DNA of 64,000 bases, from positions 17,925-81,924 of the forward strand of contig DATMLM010000099.1 of assembly GCA_035570055.1 (NCBI GenBank), in the 5' to 3' direction. A program made the position numbers and the translations under genes. The notes beneath the pieces are model-generated. The model was not told the DNA's origin. It did not search any database and saw only the letters and a list, made by a program, of their open reading frames with translations. This stretch comes from DASRDS01 sp035570055 (GTDB taxonomy: Bacteria; Gemmatimonadota; Gemmatimonadetes; Gemmatimonadales; Gemmatimonadaceae). Positions 60,814 to 64,000 of this stretch are shown here, one piece after another. Position 1 is the stretch's first letter. Each line of letters starts with the position of its first letter.

Positions 60814-61370
60814 CACGGGGCTCCAAGCATTTTGGCCATGCGGTCGATCTCGGCCGTTTGGTCAGCGTTCACATCAGAAGCAAACTTGAACACCACCTCG
60901 TCCTGCGCCGCCCCTTGGGTCTCCATCAACTGCTTGACCATGGTCAGCGCGCCTTCGTGGTGCTGGATCATGTACACGAGGAACAACTTGTCGAAATCCG
61001 GCCCCCTCGCGCGGTCGAGCTCCGCCATTTGATCTGGCGTCAACATCCCCGGCATCATAGGCATCCCAGGCATGCCGGCCATCCCCGCCATACGGCCAGT
61101 CGAGTCGGGTACCATTTCATGGCGATCGCCGAGCCAGCGCTGCATGGAGTGGATCTCATCGCGCTGCGATACCGCGATCCGCGCACAGAGCACCCGCACG
61201 TTGTCGCTCGCGCCATGGCTCGGCGCCCAGCCCGCCATCGTGATCGCCTGCGCGTGATGGCTGATCATGCCCTGCATGAACTGCACGTCCGCCGCTACAT
61301 AGTGGGGCTGCTGCGCGCCGAGGGAGCTGGCCAGGAGCAGGCAAACGATTTGTACACGAGCTACTGTCAT
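60813..61370 (-). CDS. DUF305 protein (paralogue 1)
   Basis: A 185-residue exported protein of the DUF305 ferritin-like/metal-binding family. Signal peptide (VQIVCLLLASSLGAQ), then a DUF305 domain in two halves: FMQGMISHHAQAITMAGWAP and YMIQHHEGALTMVKQLM, each with the HH pair, joined by a methionine-rich loop (GMAGMPGMPMMPGM). The His/Met richness suggests copper or another metal. It shares four bases with the LVIVD gene start. The upstream open frame to 61460 is not used. Confidence 0.9.
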   Translation of the reverse strand: MTVARVQIVCLLLASSLGAQQPHYVAADVQFMQGMISHHAQAITMAGWAPSHGASDNVRVLCARIAVSQRDEIHSMQRWLGDRHEMVPDSTGRMAGMAGMPGMPMMPGMLTPDQMAELDRARGPDFDKLFLVYMIQHHEGALTMVKQLMETQGAAQDEVVFKFASDVNADQTAEIDRMAKMLGAP

Positions 61371-61481
61371 AGCGTGGAGGACAACGTAGCGATGCTCCAG
61401 CCCCAACGATAGGTTTGAACTGTTGAACGATGAAACACGGCGCTCGCTCCAGCCGTACACCCCCAGGAGTCTTCGACCGCC
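61371..61481. promoter_or_regulatory. Divergent promoter gap of the two DUF305-LVIVD operons
   Basis: The 111-base gap between the two divergent starts must hold both promoters. It contains a near direct repeat TTGAAC (61415-61420 and 61423-61428) and TGAAACAC, possible -35-like or operator words, and a CAGGAG (61461-61466) 12 bases before the plus-strand ATG. No site can be assigned with certainty. Confidence 0.35.
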
Positions 61482-62120
61482 ATGATACTATCTGTTTCCC
61501 GTCTCGTCGCGGCAACGGTCCTGTTTGCCGCGACCGCTCAGGCCCAACAAATGGGCCAAGAGGCCGCCATGGCCAGGGCGCAACGCGATAGCGCCCGGTT
61601 GCCGTGGACCACGGCCGATGTGCAGTTCATGCAGGGCATGATTCACCACCACGCACAAGCGATCGAGATGTGCAAGTGGGCACCGACGCACGGCGCGTCA
61701 CCCCAGGTGCAGACGTTGTGCGGCCGCGTCATCAACGCCCAAGGGGACGAGATCGCGCTCATGTCCCAATGGCTGCGCGACCGGCGCCAGGATGTGCCGG
61801 CGCCCACCGCGACCACCATGAAGATGATGATGAACGGCAAGGAGATGGACATGCTCATGCCGGGCATGCTCTCCCCCGAACAGATGCAGCAGCTCGACGC
61901 GGCGCGCGGTCAGGCGTGGGACAAGCTGTTCCTGCAGGACATGATCCAGCACCACAAGGGCGCCGTCTCGATGGTGCACGATCTGTTCGAGACCCAAGGC
62001 GCGGGTCAAGATGAGACGGTGTTCAAATTCGCGTCGGACGTCAACGTCGATCAAACCACCGAGATCACGCGCATGGAAAAGATGCTCTTCGCTCTCACCA
62101 TCGAGGGGAATGGTCAGTGA
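61482..62120 (+). CDS. DUF305 protein (paralogue 2)
   Basis: A 212-residue exported DUF305 protein. Signal peptide (MILSVSRLVAATVLFAATAQAQ), then FMQGMIHHHAQAIEMCKWAP and DMIQHHKGAVSMVHDLF with the HH pairs, joined by a methionine-rich segment (MKMMMNGKEMDMLMPGML). Closely related to paralogue 1 over its whole length (FKFASDVN, DQTTEI, RMEKML). The TGA overlaps the next GTG (GTGA). A cysteine in MCKWAP and one in TLCGRV may add metal or disulfide chemistry. Confidence 0.93.
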   Translation: MILSVSRLVAATVLFAATAQAQQMGQEAAMARAQRDSARLPWTTADVQFMQGMIHHHAQAIEMCKWAPTHGASPQVQTLCGRVINAQGDEIALMSQWLRDRRQDVPAPTATTMKMMMNGKEMDMLMPGMLSPEQMQQLDAARGQAWDKLFLQDMIQHHKGAVSMVHDLFETQGAGQDETVFKFASDVNVDQTTEITRMEKMLFALTIEGNGQ

Positions 62121-64000
62121 CCACTGCTTCATCCAGACTCATATTGAGTGTCGTGAGCGTCATCGCTGTCACAGCGTGTGCGCGCTCCGTGTCGACGAAT
62201 GCGACCACCGGCGTCAGTCCGAGCAACGCCCCCTCGGCGCCGAACCCTGATCCTCGCGTCGGCCTCAAGGCCGGGCGTTTCGATGCCGCCGAAGCGACGT
62301 GGAACATGCGCGTGCTGTCGGAGACGAAGCCGTCGGCGAAGTTCATGGAGGAAACCAATTCGGACCTCGCGTTCAGCGGGCCGTACGCGATCCAGGGCAG
62401 CTACGCCGGCTACCAGATCTGGGACATCTCGAATCCGAAGAGCGTCTCGCTCAAGTCCTCCTTCTACTGCCCGCAGTCGCAGAGCGACGTCTCGGTCTAC
62501 AAGAATCTCTTGATCACCTCCGGCGAGGACCGCGCGGGCCGACTCGATTGCGGCGCGGGCGGCATCAAGGATACGGTCAGCAAAGACCGCCTCCTCGGCA
62601 TCCGGATCTACGACATCACGGATATCGCGAACCCGAAGGCGATCGTCCAGGTCCAAACCTGTCGCGGCTCGCACACGCATACGCTGGTCGTCGATCCGAA
62701 CGACCACGACAACGTGTACGTGTATGTCTCCGGATCGCAGCCGTCGCGGTCGCCCACCGAGCTTGCCGGGTGCATCTCCTCCGACCCGACCACCGATCCC
62801 AACTCCGCGCTCTTCCGGATCGAGGTCGTGAAGATCCCGCTCGCGCATCCGGAGCAAGCCGCGGTCGTGAGCAGCGGCCGCATCTTCGACAACCTGGCGA
62901 AAGAGCCGCACCACGGAAAAGCACCCGACGACATCAAAGAGATTGCCGAGGCCAGGGCGAAGGGCATGTTCATCGTGAACTTCGAGGGCGAGGACTACAT
63001 TATCCCCGAGCGCTACTCCAGCCACATACTCGACTCGCTGGTCAAGGTGCGCGGCGGCAGCGGCACGCCCACGAAGGCTGACAGCGACACCTTCCGCGGC
63101 GTCCTCGACGCGATGGTCAAGCAAATGAGCGGCAAGGACAACCCGAACGCCTACGCGACGAGCCGTCAGTGTCACGACATCACGGTCTATCCAGCGATCG
63201 GTCTCGCCGGTGGCGCGTGCGAAGGCTACGGGATGTTGCTCGATATCCACGACGTGCAGCACCCCCGTCGCCTCGATGCGGCCTCGGACTCGAATTTCTC
63301 CTACTGGCACTCGGCGACGTTCAACAACGACGGCACCAAGCTGCTCTTCTCCGACGAGTGGGGCGGTGGTGGCGCTCCCAAGTGCCGCGCGACCGATCCC
63401 AGGGACTGGGGCGCGGACGCGATCTACACGATCGACAACGGAAAGCTCCACTTCCAGAGCTACTACAAGCTGCCGGCACCGCAGACGAAGAATGAGAACT
63501 GTGTCGCACACAACGGATCACTGATCCCGATTCCCGGCCGCGACGTCATGGTGCAGGCGTGGTACCAGGGCGGCATCTCGGTCTTCGACTGGACCGATGC
63601 GGCGCACCCGAAGGAGATCGCGTTCTTCGACCGCGGACCGGTGGACTCGACGCGGATGGTCTTGAGCGGCCAGTGGTCGGCCTATTGGTATAACGGCGTG
63701 ATCGTCGGCTCCGAGATCTCGCGTGGTCTCGATGTGTTGGAGCTCACGCCCAATCCGCTCCTGACGCAGAACGAGATCGACGCGGCCAAGACGGTGCATT
63801 ACGCCGAGCTCAACGTCCAGGGTCAGCCGAAGATGGTGTGGCCGCCGTCGTTCGCGCTCGCACGGGCGTATCTGGATCAGCTCCAGCGCAGCGGAGGCTT
63901 GAGCGCCGACCGGCTCGCGGCCGCGCGCGCGTCATTGGCGACGGCCGAGAAGGCGTCGGGTGCCGCACGGCGTGATGCGTTGACCGGACTGGCGACGTCG
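62117..64000 (+). CDS. LVIVD-repeat lipoprotein (paralogue 2), partial at window edge
   Basis: The first 628 codons of a lipoprotein that runs off the right edge. The N-terminus has a signal with lipobox VTAC and then the same order as paralogue 1: VGLKAGRFDAAEATWNM, GYQIWDISNPKSVSLK, GIRIYDITDIANPKAI, CRGSHTHTLVVDPND, SVFDWTDAAHPKEIAFFD. It starts at GTG 62117 overlapping the DUF305 stop. The C-terminal end matches the tail of paralogue 1, so little is missing. Confidence 0.9.
   Translation, partial: MTTASSRLILSVVSVIAVTACARSVSTNATTGVSPSNAPSAPNPDPRVGLKAGRFDAAEATWNMRVLSETKPSAKFMEETNSDLAFSGPYAIQGSYAGYQIWDISNPKSVSLKSSFYCPQSQSDVSVYKNLLITSGEDRAGRLDCGAGGIKDTVSKDRLLGIRIYDITDIANPKAIVQVQTCRGSHTHTLVVDPNDHDNVYVYVSGSQPSRSPTELAGCISSDPTTDPNSALFRIEVVKIPLAHPEQAAVVSSGRIFDNLAKEPHHGKAPDDIKEIAEARAKGMFIVNFEGEDYIIPERYSSHILDSLVKVRGGSGTPTKADSDTFRGVLDAMVKQMSGKDNPNAYATSRQCHDITVYPAIGLAGGACEGYGMLLDIHDVQHPRRLDAASDSNFSYWHSATFNNDGTKLLFSDEWGGGGAPKCRATDPRDWGADAIYTIDNGKLHFQSYYKLPAPQTKNENCVAHNGSLIPIPGRDVMVQAWYQGGISVFDWTDAAHPKEIAFFDRGPVDSTRMVLSGQWSAYWYNGVIVGSEISRGLDVLELTPNPLLTQNEIDAAKTVHYAELNVQGQPKMVWPPSFALARAYLDQLQRSGGLSADRLAAARASLATAEKASGAARRDALTGLATS

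Overview
This is a GC-rich window (roughly two thirds G+C by eye) packed with short-spaced and overlapping genes and many GTG/TTG starts. I see no rRNA, tRNA, phage, transposase or CRISPR. The gene content suggests a free-living, heterotrophic soil-type Gram-negative bacterium, most likely Gemmatimonadota, with Acidobacteriota as the alternative. The supporting families are an orphan duplicated (ADOP-type) ABC permease, a CBM9/DUF5916 barrel protein, a BNR-repeat secreted protein, LVIVD-repeat lipoproteins, a PknB-like kinase with a glycine-rich membrane tail, and many secreted hydrolases. There is no marker gene, so this is inference.

Layout. 0-6.3 kb: threonine/serine dehydratase with RidA, an ArsR regulator, and an RND efflux pump with its adaptor. 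6.3-11.2 kb: secreted phosphoesterase, M20 amidohydrolase, a LytS/LytTR-type two-component pair, and a second RidA-like protein. 11.2-13.6 kb: an Mla/MCE lipid-transport operon whose ATPase has lost its P-loop. 13.6-19.1 kb: small metabolic and stress genes, including a cobyrinate diamide synthase without a normal start codon, DinB and dodecin. 19.1-30.3 kb: DUF5916 protein, GH42, MBL and CocE hydrolases, an exported aminotransferase, ArsR and an SDR. 30.3-41.3 kb is signalling: Ser/Thr kinase, a four-HAMP chemoreceptor, a GH30 hydrolase behind a c-di-GMP-type riboswitch, a GGDEF-EAL protein and a hybrid histidine kinase. 41.3-50.7 kb: ADOP permease, M20 peptidase, an Ada/AlkA repair fusion, the BNR protein and a lipoprotein. 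50.7-58.9 kb: a poor intergenic stretch, a DUF3592 protein, an HExxH protein, a 1652-residue exported RHS protein and its likely regulator. 58.9-64 kb: two divergent DUF305-LVIVD operons that mirror each other; the right one runs off the window.

The most unusual material is non-coding or degenerate. One family of short GC hairpins (CACAGG, stem with a TTC loop, CACCG) occurs between convergent genes and resembles the unit of a 22-bp tandem array upstream of the GGDEF-EAL gene. A 107-bp copy of the 3' end of the BNR gene (one mismatch, inverted) lies beside that array, 13.5 kb away. In coding sequence, the MCE-operon ATPase, one SDR and the AlkA domain have each lost key residues.
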